The notes: generated from the letters alone by a model not told the origin. A stretch of 64,000 nucleotides of DNA from Microbacterium commune (GCF_014836945.1 NZ_JACSPX010000001.1:985727-1049726); one strand, 5' to 3'. Positions 53,823 to 63,550 are shown, numbered from the stretch's first letter. Program-made: numbers and translations.

Positions 53823-54797
53823 GTGACAGACACAGCCATCAGAGCGCGCACCGCGCAAGCCCGGCGCTCCCGACCGGAGCGACCGGTCACGCGCAGAAGA
53901 CGCGGCATCCGCCGCGAGGGACTCACGGGCTGGATGTTCCTCGCCCCGTTCGCGATCCTCTTCGCGATCGTCTTCCTCGTGCCGATCCTGGTGTCGATCC
54001 GCGCGTCGTTCTTCGCGCAGCTTCCCAGCGGTGGCGGCCTCTACGGCGGTGGCGAGCTGGTCGACACCTTCGTCGGATTCGACAACTTCGCCCTCGCGAT
54101 CGGCAACAGCGCCTTCTGGGCGGGCATGGGCCGCGTCGTGCTCTACGCCGCGTTCCAGATTCCGGTGATGATCATCGCCGCCCTCGCCCTCGCCCTGCTG
54201 CTGGACTCGTTCATCGTCCGCCGTCCCGGCCTGTTCCGCCTGGCGTTCTTCCTGCCCTACGCGGTGCCAGGCGTCATCGCGGCGATGATGTGGCTCTACC
54301 TGTACACCCCGAGGGTCTCGCCCTTCCTCGAGTTCCTCCCCGAGGGCACGGACTTCCTCGCACCCGGCACAATCCTGCTGTCGATGGCGAACATGACCAC
54401 GTGGACGTACACCGGGTACAACATGCTGATCTTCCTGTCGGCCCTGCAGGCCATCCCGCGCGATCTGTACGAAGCCGCGCGCATCGACGGCGCCAGCGGG
54501 TGGCAGGTCGCGACCCGCATCAAGGTGCCGATGATGCGCGGGGCGGCGCTGCTCGCCGTGCTGCTGTCGATCATCGGCACCATCCAGCTGTTCAACGAGC
54601 CGGTGGTGCTCGAGAGCCAGAACCAGTGGATGGGCAAGGACTTCACGCCGATGATGCTGACCTACAACTCGATGATGGGCGAGATCTCGCCGTCGGGCAG
54701 CGGCCCGGCATCCGCCTACTCGCTGCTCATGGCCGTGATCGCCGGCGTGCTCGCGATCGTCTACGCGCTGCTGCAGCGCCGCAAGGGGGACGCATGA
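53823..54797 (+). CDS. Sugar ABC permease, MalF-like
   Basis: A 324-residue permease with about six helices after a basic N-terminus. The EAA loop LYEAARIDGASGWQVATRIK is the ATPase contact. LTGWMFLAPFAILFAIVFLV is the first helix. GTG at 53823 follows AGGAGGA. It overlaps the next permease by four bases (ATGA). No ATP-binding gene is present in the operon. Confidence 0.94.
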   Translation: MTDTAIRARTAQARRSRPERPVTRRRRGIRREGLTGWMFLAPFAILFAIVFLVPILVSIRASFFAQLPSGGGLYGGGELVDTFVGFDNFALAIGNSAFWAGMGRVVLYAAFQIPVMIIAALALALLLDSFIVRRPGLFRLAFFLPYAVPGVIAAMMWLYLYTPRVSPFLEFLPEGTDFLAPGTILLSMANMTTWTYTGYNMLIFLSALQAIPRDLYEAARIDGASGWQVATRIKVPMMRGAALLAVLLSIIGTIQLFNEPVVLESQNQWMGKDFTPMMLTYNSMMGEISPSGSGPASAYSLLMAVIAGVLAIVYALLQRRKGDA

Positions 54798-55723
54798 CCG
54801 CCACGACAACTCTGCTCGCCGCCGAGCCCGCGACCGCTCGGCGCCCGCGCCGACGTCGCGAACCGGCGACGGACCTGCCCCCTCGGTCGGTCGCCCCGGG
54901 CCCGGTAGCCCGCATCTTCGGGATCATCGCGCTGGTCATCGCCGCGCTGTACTTCCTCGTGCCGGTGTTCTGGCTGATCGTGGCGTCGACGAAGAACAAC
55001 GCCGATCTCACCTCGACATTCGGCTTCTGGTTCGCCGAGTGGAATCTCGGGGCGAACTACGAGAGCCTCATGGGCTGGACACAGGGCCTGTTCTGGCGCT
55101 GGGTCGCGAACTCGATCCTGTATTCGGTCAGCGCGGGCGTCATCGGCACGCTCGTCGCGGTGATGGCGGGCTACGCGATCGCGAAGTTCGCCTTCCCCGG
55201 CAGGCGGATCGCGGTCGGCGTGATCATGGGCGGGCTGCTGCTGCCGGTGGCCCTGCTCACCGTGCCGCTGTACATCGAGTTCCACGCGCTGGGGCTGACC
55301 AACACGATCTGGGCGATCATCATCCCGTCTGCGGTGTCGCCGTTCGGCGTCTTCCTCGGGATGGTCTTCGCGCAGTCGTCGGTTCCCACCGAGCTACTCG
55401 AGGCCGCCCGGATCGACGGTGCGGGCGAGATCCGCATCTTCTTCACGATCGTGCTGCGCCTGCTGGGGCCTGCGATGGTGACCATCTTCCTGTTCATCTT
55501 CGTCGCGACGTGGAACAACTTCCTGCTGCCGCTGCTGATGGTCTCCAGCGCCGAGCTGAAGCCCGTGACGCTCGGCCTGTACGGGATGATGAGCTACTTC
55601 TCGCCCGACAAGGGCGCGGTCATGCTCGGCGCCCTGCTGGGCGTCGTGCCGCTGATCATCCTGTTCTTCACCCTCCAGCGCTACTGGCGCTCTGGCCTGG
55701 CCGCCGGCGCCGTCAAGGGCTGA
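54794..55723 (+). CDS. Sugar ABC permease, MalG-like
   Basis: A 309-residue permease. The EAA loop is ELLEAARIDGAGEIRIFFTI, and FLVPVFWLIVASTKNNADL is the first-helix segment. The N-terminal 35 residues are basic and hydrophilic. It pairs with the MalF-like subunit. A U-poor terminator hairpin follows. Confidence 0.94.
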   Translation: MTATTTLLAAEPATARRPRRRREPATDLPPRSVAPGPVARIFGIIALVIAALYFLVPVFWLIVASTKNNADLTSTFGFWFAEWNLGANYESLMGWTQGLFWRWVANSILYSVSAGVIGTLVAVMAGYAIAKFAFPGRRIAVGVIMGGLLLPVALLTVPLYIEFHALGLTNTIWAIIIPSAVSPFGVFLGMVFAQSSVPTELLEAARIDGAGEIRIFFTIVLRLLGPAMVTIFLFIFVATWNNFLLPLLMVSSAELKPVTLGLYGMMSYFSPDKGAVMLGALLGVVPLIILFFTLQRYWRSGLAAGAVKG

Positions 55724-55732
55724 TCACGCTCT

Positions 55733-55788
55733 CCGAACAAGAAGAAGAACCTCCCCCGTGCTGCTGCGCGGGGGAGGTTCTTGTTCGG
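55733..55788. terminator. Bidirectional terminator hairpin
   Basis: AAGAACCTCCCCCG pairs with CGGGGGAGGTTCTT, extended by GAACAA/TTGTTC. It lies between the convergent MalG-like and beta-galactosidase genes. Confidence 0.85.
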
Positions 55789-55798
55789 GGGCGGGCGA

Positions 55799-57559
55799 TC
55801 AGGTGCCGATGAACTCCTCGGTCGGCCCGAACGCGGGCTGCTCGCGGATCTCGACGCGCGAGGGCAGACGATCGGTGTCGAGCACGACGACCTCGTTCTC
55901 GCCCGCGCGCCAGAGCGGTGCGGGCGCGTACAGCGTCTCCTGCGGACCGCGCTCCCAGTAGCGGCCGAGCAGGAATCCGTTCAGCCAGACCATGCCCTTC
56001 GCACCCTCGGGGAAGGCGAGCCAGGCATCCAGCGGGTCGGCCACCTCGAGCGTGGCGGAGGCGAGTCCGGCAGGATCGGCGGCGCTCGTCGCGGCGTGCT
56101 CCGGAGCGTCGACCGTCGGGATGCCGTCGCCGAGCACCCGGTGGGTCCAGCCGTGCTGGTAGCGGCGCCCGTCGATCACGACGCCGCCGAGGATGCCCTT
56201 GCCCTGGCCGGTGAGGGGCCCGTAGTTGATGCGCCCGAGGCTCTCGACGACGATCACGACGCGTCCCCGGCCGCCGGCGGCGGGCAGCGGGAGGGTGTGC
56301 TCGCCATCGTGCTCGAGGGTCCCGAGACGCTCGCCGTCGAAGAAGATCGTCGCGCGATCGTGCAGCTGCAGGATGCCCAGGGTCGCCCCCGCGGGGAAGA
56401 GCATGTCGCTCTCGTACGCGACCAGGCCGTCCTCCGCGCCGAGCTCCTCGAAGCTCAGCGGCTGCGGCGACTCGGCGCGCACAGGCGTCGCGGCGATCAC
56501 GTCGAGCAGCGCGGCGTCGACCTGCAGGTCGGCGGATGCCGCGGGCTGCCGGCGCGGGGCAGCCGGAACCGGCGGCAGGTCGCCGTCGTGGAAGCGCGCG
56601 AAGCGCTCTCGCAGCGCGTGGAACTTCTCGCCCAGGGTGCCGTCCTCGCCGATCGGGGCGTCGGAGTCGTAGCTCGTGACGGTCGGCTGGATGACGCCGT
56701 CGTGGTTCGAGCCGTTCCACAGCCCGAAGTTCGTGCCGCCGTGCGCCATGTACAGGCTCACCGACCCGCCTGCGTCGAGCAGCTCGTCGACGGTGCCGAG
56801 CATGCTCGCGGCCGAGCGGATGTGGTGCTGCTCACCCCAGTGGTCGAACCAGCCTCCCCACAGCTCGCTGCACATCAGGTGCTCGCCGTCGCGCTGCAGC
56901 TCGATCGCACGCGGCACCCCGGTGCCGAACGTGAACGTGCTCATGGCGCCGGGCACGCTGCCGTGCTCGATCATGTCGGAAGTGATGCCGTCGGCCGTGG
57001 TGAGCATCTCGACCATGCCGCGCGAGCGCAGCCCGTCGCGCAGGTGTGCGAGGTACTCGGCATCCGTGCCGTACGAGCCGTACTCGTTCTCGACCTGGAT
57101 CAGACGGATCGGCCCGCCGTGCGCCGCCTGCAGCGGCACGAGCTGCGGGATCAGCTGGTCGTACCAGGCGTCGACCGCGGCGAGGAAGTCGGCGTCGGCG
57201 GTGCGCAGCGCGCGGGTGCGGCCGCTCAGCCAGAACGGGATGCCGCCGTTCGACCACTCCGCGCAGATGTACGGGCTCGGCCGCACGAACACGTCCAGGC
57301 CCACCTCGCCCGCGATGCGGATGAAGCGCGCGACATCGCGCCAGCCGGTGAAGTCGTATTCACCCTCGACTCGCTCGTGGAAGTTCCAGGCGATGTACGT
57401 GTCCACGGTGTTCGCGCCCATGGCAGCCAGCCGGCGCAGGCGGTCCTCCCACTGGTCGGGATGCACGCGGAAGTAGTGCACGGCGCCGGAGAGGATGCGG
57501 TGCGGCGCTCCGTCACGGAGGATCTGGCCGTCACGCCAGGTGAGGGTGGGGGTGGACAT
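55799..57559 (-). CDS. GH35 beta-galactosidase
   Basis: A 586-residue glycoside hydrolase 35 enzyme. LSGAVHYFRVHPDQWEDRLR and NTVDTYIAWNFHERVEGEYD are the family start. RLIQVENEYGSYGTDAEYL holds the acid/base Glu and MCSELWGGWFDHWG the nucleophile Glu. The C-terminal part is jelly-roll-like (GLGRYWERGP-type region near residue 520). There is no signal peptide, so it cleaves imported galactosides in the cytosol. ATG at 57559 follows GGGAG. A LacI operator lies 22 bases upstream. Confidence 0.95.
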   Translation of the reverse strand: MSTPTLTWRDGQILRDGAPHRILSGAVHYFRVHPDQWEDRLRRLAAMGANTVDTYIAWNFHERVEGEYDFTGWRDVARFIRIAGEVGLDVFVRPSPYICAEWSNGGIPFWLSGRTRALRTADADFLAAVDAWYDQLIPQLVPLQAAHGGPIRLIQVENEYGSYGTDAEYLAHLRDGLRSRGMVEMLTTADGITSDMIEHGSVPGAMSTFTFGTGVPRAIELQRDGEHLMCSELWGGWFDHWGEQHHIRSAASMLGTVDELLDAGGSVSLYMAHGGTNFGLWNGSNHDGVIQPTVTSYDSDAPIGEDGTLGEKFHALRERFARFHDGDLPPVPAAPRRQPAASADLQVDAALLDVIAATPVRAESPQPLSFEELGAEDGLVAYESDMLFPAGATLGILQLHDRATIFFDGERLGTLEHDGEHTLPLPAAGGRGRVVIVVESLGRINYGPLTGQGKGILGGVVIDGRRYQHGWTHRVLGDGIPTVDAPEHAATSAADPAGLASATLEVADPLDAWLAFPEGAKGMVWLNGFLLGRYWERGPQETLYAPAPLWRAGENEVVVLDTDRLPSRVEIREQPAFGPTEEFIGT

Positions 57560-57580
57560 ACAGCTCCCGATCGAAAGGAA

Positions 57581-57594
57581 TGTTTGCGCTCACA
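57581..57594. promoter_or_regulatory. LacI operator of the beta-galactosidase gene
   Basis: TGTTTGCGCTCACA, the exact reverse complement of the operator at 52329-52342. The half-site TGTGAGCG equals that of the E. coli lac operator. Confidence 0.8.
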
Positions 57595-57645
57595 TTACCT
57601 CACTTCGGGCTCGGGAAAAGGCCTGGATTCGCGCGGCCGCACCGC

Positions 57646-57651
57646 TATCAT
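57646..57651 (+). promoter_or_regulatory. -10 hexamer for leaderless LacI gene
   Basis: TATCAT ends six bases before the ATG at 57658, deciding the start against the longer open frame. Confidence 0.65.
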
Positions 57652-57657
57652 TGCCAG

Positions 57658-58686
57658 ATGTCACCCCGTCGCCCGAGTCCGGATCGCGCACCGAATCAGA
57701 TGGACGTCGCGCGCGCCGCGGGAGTCAGCGCCCAGACCGTGTCGCGCGTGCTGGCCGGCCACCCCAACGTGCGCCCCGACACCGCACACCGCGTTCATGC
57801 GGCCATCGACTCGCTGGGCTACCGCATCCACGCGGCGGCCGCGTCACTGGCATCCGGTCGCACCCGCATCATCGGGATGATCGTCGTCTCGAACGACCGG
57901 TACGCGTCAGCGGCGCTCGGCGCCGGCGTCGAGACGACCGCCGCCGCCAACGGCTACACGGTCACGACCGCCTCGGTCTCGGATCACGCGTCGACATCCG
58001 CCTTCCTCGAGGCTTTCGATCGCCTGGAGCGGCAGGGTGCCGAGGGAGTCGTACTCAATGTCCCGGTCGAACTCGACAGCCCCGAGATGCAGCTGCGCAC
58101 CGAGCGCACACCGTCGACACGCAGCCAGGTCGCCTCGCTGCAGCCCGACGCACCGCTGGTCGTCGACCAGCATGTGATCGGCCGGCTCGCCGTCGAGCAT
58201 CTGCTCGACCTCGGCCATCGCACCGTATGGCACGTCGGCGGCGACGAGTACTGGATCGAGGGGCGCCACCGCCGCGAGGCGTGGGAGCAGGTGCTGCACG
58301 AGCGCGGCATCGAGCCGCCGCCGCTGATCCCCGGCGAGTGGACCCCCGAGTCGGGCTACCGTGCCGGCCGCACGATCGCCGCGATTCCCGACGCGACCGC
58401 CGTCTTCGTCTCGAGCGACGAGATGGCCTTCGGCCTGATCCGCGCCCTGCACGAGGCCGGCCGACGGGTACCCGAGGACGTCTCGGTGGTCAGCGTCGAC
58501 GACATCGCCCTCGCCGCGTACGCCTCCCCCGCTCTCACCACCGTGCGTCAGCCGTTCGAGGAGATGGGTCGCGCGGCGGCGCAGCGACTCATCTCGCACA
58601 TCGAGGGGACGGATGCCGGTGACGAGCCCGACCTGCATCCGGAACTCATCATCCGCTCATCCACGGCTGCTCCGCTCGCGCGCTGA
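57658..58686 (+). CDS. LacI-family regulator of the galactoside locus
   Basis: A 342-residue LacI protein. [23 protein letters not shown] with recognition helix AQTVSR (E. coli LacI has YQTVSR). The hinge is [16 protein letters not shown]. The effector domain is [20 protein letters not shown] and onward. It is divergent from GH35. It most likely binds TGTGAGCGCAAACA before both GH35 and the ABC operon, released by galactoside-type inducers. Confidence 0.93.
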   Translation: MSPRRPSPDRAPNQMDVARAAGVSAQTVSRVLAGHPNVRPDTAHRVHAAIDSLGYRIHAAAASLASGRTRIIGMIVVSNDRYASAALGAGVETTAAANGYTVTTASVSDHASTSAFLEAFDRLERQGAEGVVLNVPVELDSPEMQLRTERTPSTRSQVASLQPDAPLVVDQHVIGRLAVEHLLDLGHRTVWHVGGDEYWIEGRHRREAWEQVLHERGIEPPPLIPGEWTPESGYRAGRTIAAIPDATAVFVSSDEMAFGLIRALHEAGRRVPEDVSVVSVDDIALAAYASPALTTVRQPFEEMGRAAAQRLISHIEGTDAGDEPDLHPELIIRSSTAAPLAR

Positions 58687-58778
58687 CGCAGGCGCACAGG
58701 GCAGCCGACGCCCGCCCGCAGGTTCCGAAGGGCCGCCTCGGCTGAGCGCTCGCCCCGCCCCGCACGTCCCGATCTCGC

Positions 58779-58835
58779 TCCGGTATGAGTTCGTGCCGCC
58801 TGGACCCGTTCCAGGCGGCACGAACTCATACCGGA
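58779..58835. terminator. Perfect 26-bp hairpin between convergent genes
   Basis: Arms 58779-58804 and 58810-58835 are exact mirrors with loop CCCGT. The sequence (TCCGGTATGAGTTCGTGCCG...) is less GC-rich than usual and has no U-tract. Position after the LacI gene and before the convergent membrane protein gene fits termination, but its perfect symmetry is unusual. Confidence 0.75.
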
Positions 58836-58874
58836 AGACGGAGGGTGATGCCCAGCCGACAGCAGCGACGTGGC

Positions 58875-59921
58875 TCAGGCACGCAGCGGCGAACGGCGGG
58901 CGGACGGGCGCGACGTCTCGGGCGCGAGCACGGCGAGCAGCTGCACCAGCGTCGTGAGCCACAGCAGCACGAGCCCGACCACGACCCCCTCGAGGGCTGC
59001 GACCGACAGCATCCGGAAACCGAAGGCGATCACCGTCACGATCACCACGATGCCGACGAGAGCGATGGTCAACATCCGCAGCGCCGCGACGTCGCGCAGC
59101 AGCAGCGTCGTCAGCGCGGCCGCGACGAGGATCAACGCGAGCATCGAGAAGGCGGCGATCGCGTGCGCGACGGGAACCCTGTCGAGCGGCAGCAGCCCGA
59201 CCGCGGCGAGCGCGACTCCCGCTCCTGCCCAGGTGAGCACGATGGCGGCGATCGACGCCAGGGCGCCGTCACCGAGCATCCGGTGCAGATCGCGGCCGAG
59301 GTAGGAGCCGGTGGTGGCGATCAGCAGTCCCGCCACGATCACCGTGCCGTTGAACGCCCATCCGCGGGCTCCGATGCCGAGTTCGGAGAAGCTGCGCTCC
59401 CACCACGCGGCATCCGCGGCGGTCAGCATCGCGAACAGGGTGCCGACCACGAGGAACGCCGTCAGCAGCGCCGCGATGTCCTGCGTGCTCAGGCGCACGC
59501 CCATGCGGAAGGCCAGTCGGCCGCCGAGTGCCGACGCGACACCGGTGAACACCCCGCCGGCGACGGCGGGCAGCGTCAGTCCCTCCAGTCCGGTCGCGAG
59601 CACCTCGCCAGCGAGCAGCACGCCGAGGCCCGAGACGCCGGCGATCGCGACGGTCACCGCGGCCGCGCTGATGTGCGACACGGCGGCCTGCCACGGCGGC
59701 ATGGGGGCGGTCTCGCCGGCGCGGTGCATCCGGGTGCTGACGATGAAGGCGACCGCCGCGATCACGGCGGCGACGAGCGCGATCGGGATGATGACCGACC
59801 CGTCTCCGCTGAACGGCCGGGCAGCACCCCACAGCACCGCGGTGCCGATGACGGCGCCCGACGTGAAGCAGACCGCGGTGGCCCACAGCTTCCTCTCCAG
59901 ATCGTGCAGACCGGTCTCCAT
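58875..59921 (-). CDS. Polytopic membrane protein, unknown
   Basis: A 348-residue protein with about ten helices and few charged loops, from ATG at 59921 (METGLHDLERKLWATAVCFT). Recurrent Ala/Val-rich helices such as SHISAAAVTVAIAGVSGLGV and DIAALLTAFLVVGTLFAML. I do not recognise a known family. An upstream ATG would add 17 residues, but the gap to the divergent gene would then be only 24 bases. Confidence 0.75.
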   Translation of the reverse strand: METGLHDLERKLWATAVCFTSGAVIGTAVLWGAARPFSGDGSVIIPIALVAAVIAAVAFIVSTRMHRAGETAPMPPWQAAVSHISAAAVTVAIAGVSGLGVLLAGEVLATGLEGLTLPAVAGGVFTGVASALGGRLAFRMGVRLSTQDIAALLTAFLVVGTLFAMLTAADAAWWERSFSELGIGARGWAFNGTVIVAGLLIATTGSYLGRDLHRMLGDGALASIAAIVLTWAGAGVALAAVGLLPLDRVPVAHAIAAFSMLALILVAAALTTLLLRDVAALRMLTIALVGIVVIVTVIAFGFRMLSVAALEGVVVGLVLLWLTTLVQLLAVLAPETSRPSARRSPLRA

Positions 59922-59984
59922 GCCCCCATCGAACCACTCCCGGCCGACACCGCCGAGGCCCGACGCGCACACGCGTGCCGGCGC

Positions 59985-59990
59985 TACCGT
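59985..59990 (+). promoter_or_regulatory. -10 hexamer for leaderless FUSC-like gene
   Basis: TACCGT ends six bases before the ATG at 59997. Confidence 0.6.
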
Positions 59991-59996
59991 TGACCC

Positions 59997-61028
59997 ATGC
60001 GCTTCCCCGCCGCGATCCGTGCCGCACGCCGGGCTCCCCTGCTGCAGGTGCTGAAGTCGGCCGCGGCGACGATCGCGGCGTGGCTGATCGCCGGCTGGCT
60101 GATCCCCGGACCGCTGCCCGTGTTCGCCGCCATCGCCGCGCTGCTGGTCGTGCAGCCGAGCGTCAACCAGTCGCTGGCGAAGGCGCTCGAGCGCAGCGCC
60201 GGGGTCATCCTCGGTGTCGTCATCGCCGTGCTGCTGAGCCTGCTGCTCGGCGGGCAGAGCTGGGTGGTGCTGGCCGCGGTGGTCGTCGCGCTGCTGATCG
60301 CCTGGGCGCTGCGCGCGTCAACGGGCACGGGCAATCAGGTGGCGATCTCGGCCGTGCTGGTGCTGGCTCTCGGGTCATCGAACCCCGACTACGCGCTGGA
60401 TCGGATCCTGGAGACGCTCATCGGCGCCGCCGTCGGATTCGTCGTGAACGTCGCCGTCGTCCCGCCGGTTCTCTCCGCGCCGGCCCGGCGCGACATCGGG
60501 ATGCTCGGTCGCGAGCTCGCCGCGTCCCTCGACCGTCTCGCCGACGCGCTGCCCATCACCCGCAGCGCCGCGCAGCTCTACGAGCTGATGCTCGAAGCGC
60601 GGCTGCTGCGCCCCATGAAGGAGGCAGCCGAGGCATCCTTGACGGCAGCCGAGGAGTCGCTCGCCCTCAACCCCCGCCGCGGGCGCCACCGCGAGGATCT
60701 CGACCAGCTGCAGGACGTGTTCGATCGGCTCTCCCCCGTGGTCACGCAGGTGATCGGGATGACGCGCGCGTACATCGACCACTACGAGGATTCGCTCGCC
60801 ACCGACCCGACGGTGCGGGCGATCGCCGAGCAGCTGCACCGCGCGGGGCACGACGTGCGGCTGGCGGTGCAGTCGGCGGAGCGCCTTCCGGATGCCCGCA
60901 CCGCACCCGTGCCGGCCCTCACCACACCTCTGGTGGTGCGCCCTCCGGCATCCGATCACTGGATCCTCGTCGGATCGCTGATGGAGGACCTGCGGCGCAT
61001 CCACGGCGAGCTGCGAGACGAGACCTGA
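59997..61028 (+). CDS. FUSC-family (aromatic acid exporter-like) membrane protein
   Basis: A 343-residue protein. Four to six N-terminal helices (LQVLKSAAATIAAWLIAGWL, VFAAIAALLVVQPSVNQSLA, GVILGVVIAVLLSLLLGG) with the FUSC/ArAE pattern, including VQPSVNQSLAKALER. A long cytosolic helical half (about 165-343) has LNPRRGRHREDLDQLQDVFD. Such proteins export aromatic acids or related compounds; the role here is unknown. ATG at 59997 is supported by the -10 hexamer. Confidence 0.85.
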   Translation: MRFPAAIRAARRAPLLQVLKSAAATIAAWLIAGWLIPGPLPVFAAIAALLVVQPSVNQSLAKALERSAGVILGVVIAVLLSLLLGGQSWVVLAAVVVALLIAWALRASTGTGNQVAISAVLVLALGSSNPDYALDRILETLIGAAVGFVVNVAVVPPVLSAPARRDIGMLGRELAASLDRLADALPITRSAAQLYELMLEARLLRPMKEAAEASLTAAEESLALNPRRGRHREDLDQLQDVFDRLSPVVTQVIGMTRAYIDHYEDSLATDPTVRAIAEQLHRAGHDVRLAVQSAERLPDARTAPVPALTTPLVVRPPASDHWILVGSLMEDLRRIHGELRDET

Positions 61029-61057
61029 CCCGGCGGGCGTGAAAGGATCGAAGCATC

Positions 61058-63550
61058 ATGCCTCTCGATCCCTCTCCGGTGCGCGGCGCCGACCCGGATT
61101 CCCTCTATCTCGCCTTCGTCGAGTGGGCGGAGTCGACCGGCATCAGCCTGTACCCCGCGCAGGACGAGGCGGTCATCGAGATCGTGTCGGGCAAGAACCT
61201 GATCCTGTCGACTCCGACCGGCACCGGCAAGTCGCTGGTCGCCATCGGAGCGCATCTCGCGGCCCTCGCCGATGATCGCCGCACGTTCTACACCGCCCCG
61301 ATCAAGGCGCTGGTCAGCGAGAAGTTCTTCGCGCTGGTCGAGGTGTTCGGCGCGGAGAGCGTCGGCATGATCACCGGGGACTCATCGGTGAACGCCGACG
61401 CGCCGATCATCTGCTGCACGGCCGAGATCCTCGCCAACCGCGCGCTGCGCGAGGGTGCGGACGCCGACGTGGGCCAGGTCGTGATGGACGAATTCCACTT
61501 CTACGGCGATCCCGACCGCGGCTGGGCGTGGCAGGTGCCGCTGCTCGAGCTGCCGCAGGCGCAGTTCGTGCTGATGTCGGCGACCCTGGGCGATGTCACC
61601 GAGCTCGCCGCCGACCTCACCCGTCGCACCGGTCGCGAGACGGCGGTGGTCACGGGTGTCGAGCGTCCGGTGCCGCTGCACTTCTACTACGAGACGACGC
61701 CGATCCACGAGACGATCGACGAGCTGCTCTCCACCGGGCAGGCGCCGGTGTACATCGTGCACTTCTCGCAGGCGGCGGCGATGGAGCGCGCGCAGGCGCT
61801 GGCGAGCGCGAAGGTCGCCACCCGTGAGCAGCGGGATGCCATCGCCGAGCTGATCGGCGGATTCCGGTTCACGACCGCGTTCGGCAAGACGCTGTCGCGG
61901 CTGCTGCGGCTCGGCATCGGCGTACACCACGCCGGGATGCTGCCGAAATACCGTCGCCTCGTCGAGCAGCTCGCGCAGCGCGGCATGCTGCGGGTGATCT
62001 GCGGCACCGACACGCTCGGCGTGGGCATCAACGTGCCGATCCGCACGGTGCTGCTCACCGCGCTGACGAAGTTCGACGGCACGCGGATGCGTCAGCTGAA
62101 CGCCCGCGAGTTCCACCAGATCGCCGGGCGCGCCGGGCGCGCGGGCTACGACACCGCAGGGACGGTGGTGGCGCAGGCACCCGAGCACGAGAGCGACAAC
62201 ATCGCCGCGGTGAAGAAGGCGGGCGACGACCCGAAGAAGAAGCGCAAGATCATCCGCAAGAAGGCGCCCGACGGGTTCGTGTCCTGGGGCGAGCCGTCGT
62301 TCCAGAAGCTCATCGGCTCGGAGCCCGAGACGCTGACGTCGCACATGCAGATCACCAGCGCGATGATGCTCAACGTGATCGCCCGCGGCGGCGACGTCTT
62401 CGCGAATATGCGCTCCCTGGTATACGACAACCACGAGTCGCGAGCCGCGCAGCGGCTGCTGGCCCTGCGGGCGCTCGGCATCTACCGCACCCTGCTGCAG
62501 TCCGGCGTCGTGGAGCGGGCAGACGGCACCGTGCGCCTCACCGTCGATCTGCAGCCCGACTTCGCGCTCAACCAGCCGCTCTCCCCGTTCGCTCTGGCGG
62601 CCTTCGAGCTGCTCGAGCCCGAGTCGCCGACGTTCGCCCTCGACATGATCTCGATCGTCGAGGCCACCCTCGACGACCCGCGCGCGATCCTCAGTCAGCA
62701 GGAGTTCCAGGCGCGCGGCGAGGCTGTCGGCGCGATGAAGGCGGAGGGCATCGAGTACGACGAGCGCATGGAGCTGCTCGAGCAGATCACCTACCCCAAG
62801 CCACTCGACGAGCTGCTGAGCGCGGCGTTCGAGACCTTCAGCTCGTCGCAGCCGTGGATCCGCGACTTCGAGCTGCACCCCAAGTCGGTGGTGCGCGACA
62901 TGTACGAGCGGGCCATGTCGTTCGGGGAGTACGTCGCCTATTACAAGGTGGCCCGGTCGGAGGGGGTTGTGCTGCGCTACCTGTCGGATGCCTATCGCGC
63001 GGCCTCGCAGACCATCCCCGAGCAGCTGAAGACCGACGAGCTGCGCGACCTCATCGAGTGGCTCGGCGAGCTCGTGCGTCAGGTCGACTCGAGCCTGCTG
63101 GACGAGTGGGAAGAGCTCATGGCGGGCACCGACAACGGCGTGGTCGACCGCCACGACGAACCGGTCGTGCCGCCCGCGCCGAAGCGTCTCACCGCCAACA
63201 CCCGCGCCTTCCGCGTGCTGGTGCGCAACGAGATGTTCCGCCGCGTGCTGCTCGCCGCCCGCGAAGACGTCGAATCCCTGGCATCGCTCGACGCCGACTT
63301 CGGCGCCGACGGCTGGAACGACGCCCTCGACGCGTATTTCGCCGAGCACGACGAGATCCGCACCGGTGCGGATGCCCGCAGCCCGCAGCTGCTGCTCATC
63401 GAGCAGGACGCGCAGCAGTGGACCGTGCGGCAGATCCTCGACGACCCGGCCGGCGACCACGACTGGGGCATCTCCGCGACGATCGACCTCGGCGCGTCCG
63501 ACGAGGCGGGTGAGGCGGTCGTGGCCGTGACCGGCGTGACCAGACTGTAG
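61058..63550 (+). CDS. DEAD/DEAH-box RNA helicase with DUF3516
   Basis: An 830-residue superfamily 2 helicase. Motif I LSTPTGTGKSLVAIGAHLAA, motif II VVMDEFHFYGD (DEFH), motif III LMSATLGDVT, motif V ICGTDTLGVGINVPIRT and motif VI QIAGRAGRAGYDT lie within the first 390 residues, Ski2-like in form. A Lys-rich stretch (DDPKKKRKIIRKKA) precedes the C-terminal DUF3516 domain. The function in RNA turnover is inferred from the family. ATG at 61058; AAAGGA 14 bases upstream. Confidence 0.93.
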   Translation: MPLDPSPVRGADPDSLYLAFVEWAESTGISLYPAQDEAVIEIVSGKNLILSTPTGTGKSLVAIGAHLAALADDRRTFYTAPIKALVSEKFFALVEVFGAESVGMITGDSSVNADAPIICCTAEILANRALREGADADVGQVVMDEFHFYGDPDRGWAWQVPLLELPQAQFVLMSATLGDVTELAADLTRRTGRETAVVTGVERPVPLHFYYETTPIHETIDELLSTGQAPVYIVHFSQAAAMERAQALASAKVATREQRDAIAELIGGFRFTTAFGKTLSRLLRLGIGVHHAGMLPKYRRLVEQLAQRGMLRVICGTDTLGVGINVPIRTVLLTALTKFDGTRMRQLNAREFHQIAGRAGRAGYDTAGTVVAQAPEHESDNIAAVKKAGDDPKKKRKIIRKKAPDGFVSWGEPSFQKLIGSEPETLTSHMQITSAMMLNVIARGGDVFANMRSLVYDNHESRAAQRLLALRALGIYRTLLQSGVVERADGTVRLTVDLQPDFALNQPLSPFALAAFELLEPESPTFALDMISIVEATLDDPRAILSQQEFQARGEAVGAMKAEGIEYDERMELLEQITYPKPLDELLSAAFETFSSSQPWIRDFELHPKSVVRDMYERAMSFGEYVAYYKVARSEGVVLRYLSDAYRAASQTIPEQLKTDELRDLIEWLGELVRQVDSSLLDEWEELMAGTDNGVVDRHDEPVVPPAPKRLTANTRAFRVLVRNEMFRRVLLAAREDVESLASLDADFGADGWNDALDAYFAEHDEIRTGADARSPQLLLIEQDAQQWTVRQILDDPAGDHDWGISATIDLGASDEAGEAVVAVTGVTRL

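Noticed and set aside
61382..63460. Minus-strand frame of about 690 codons opposite the helicase gene
   Set aside because: Antisense shadow of the DUF3516 helicase; no family resemblance and wrong codon-position composition.
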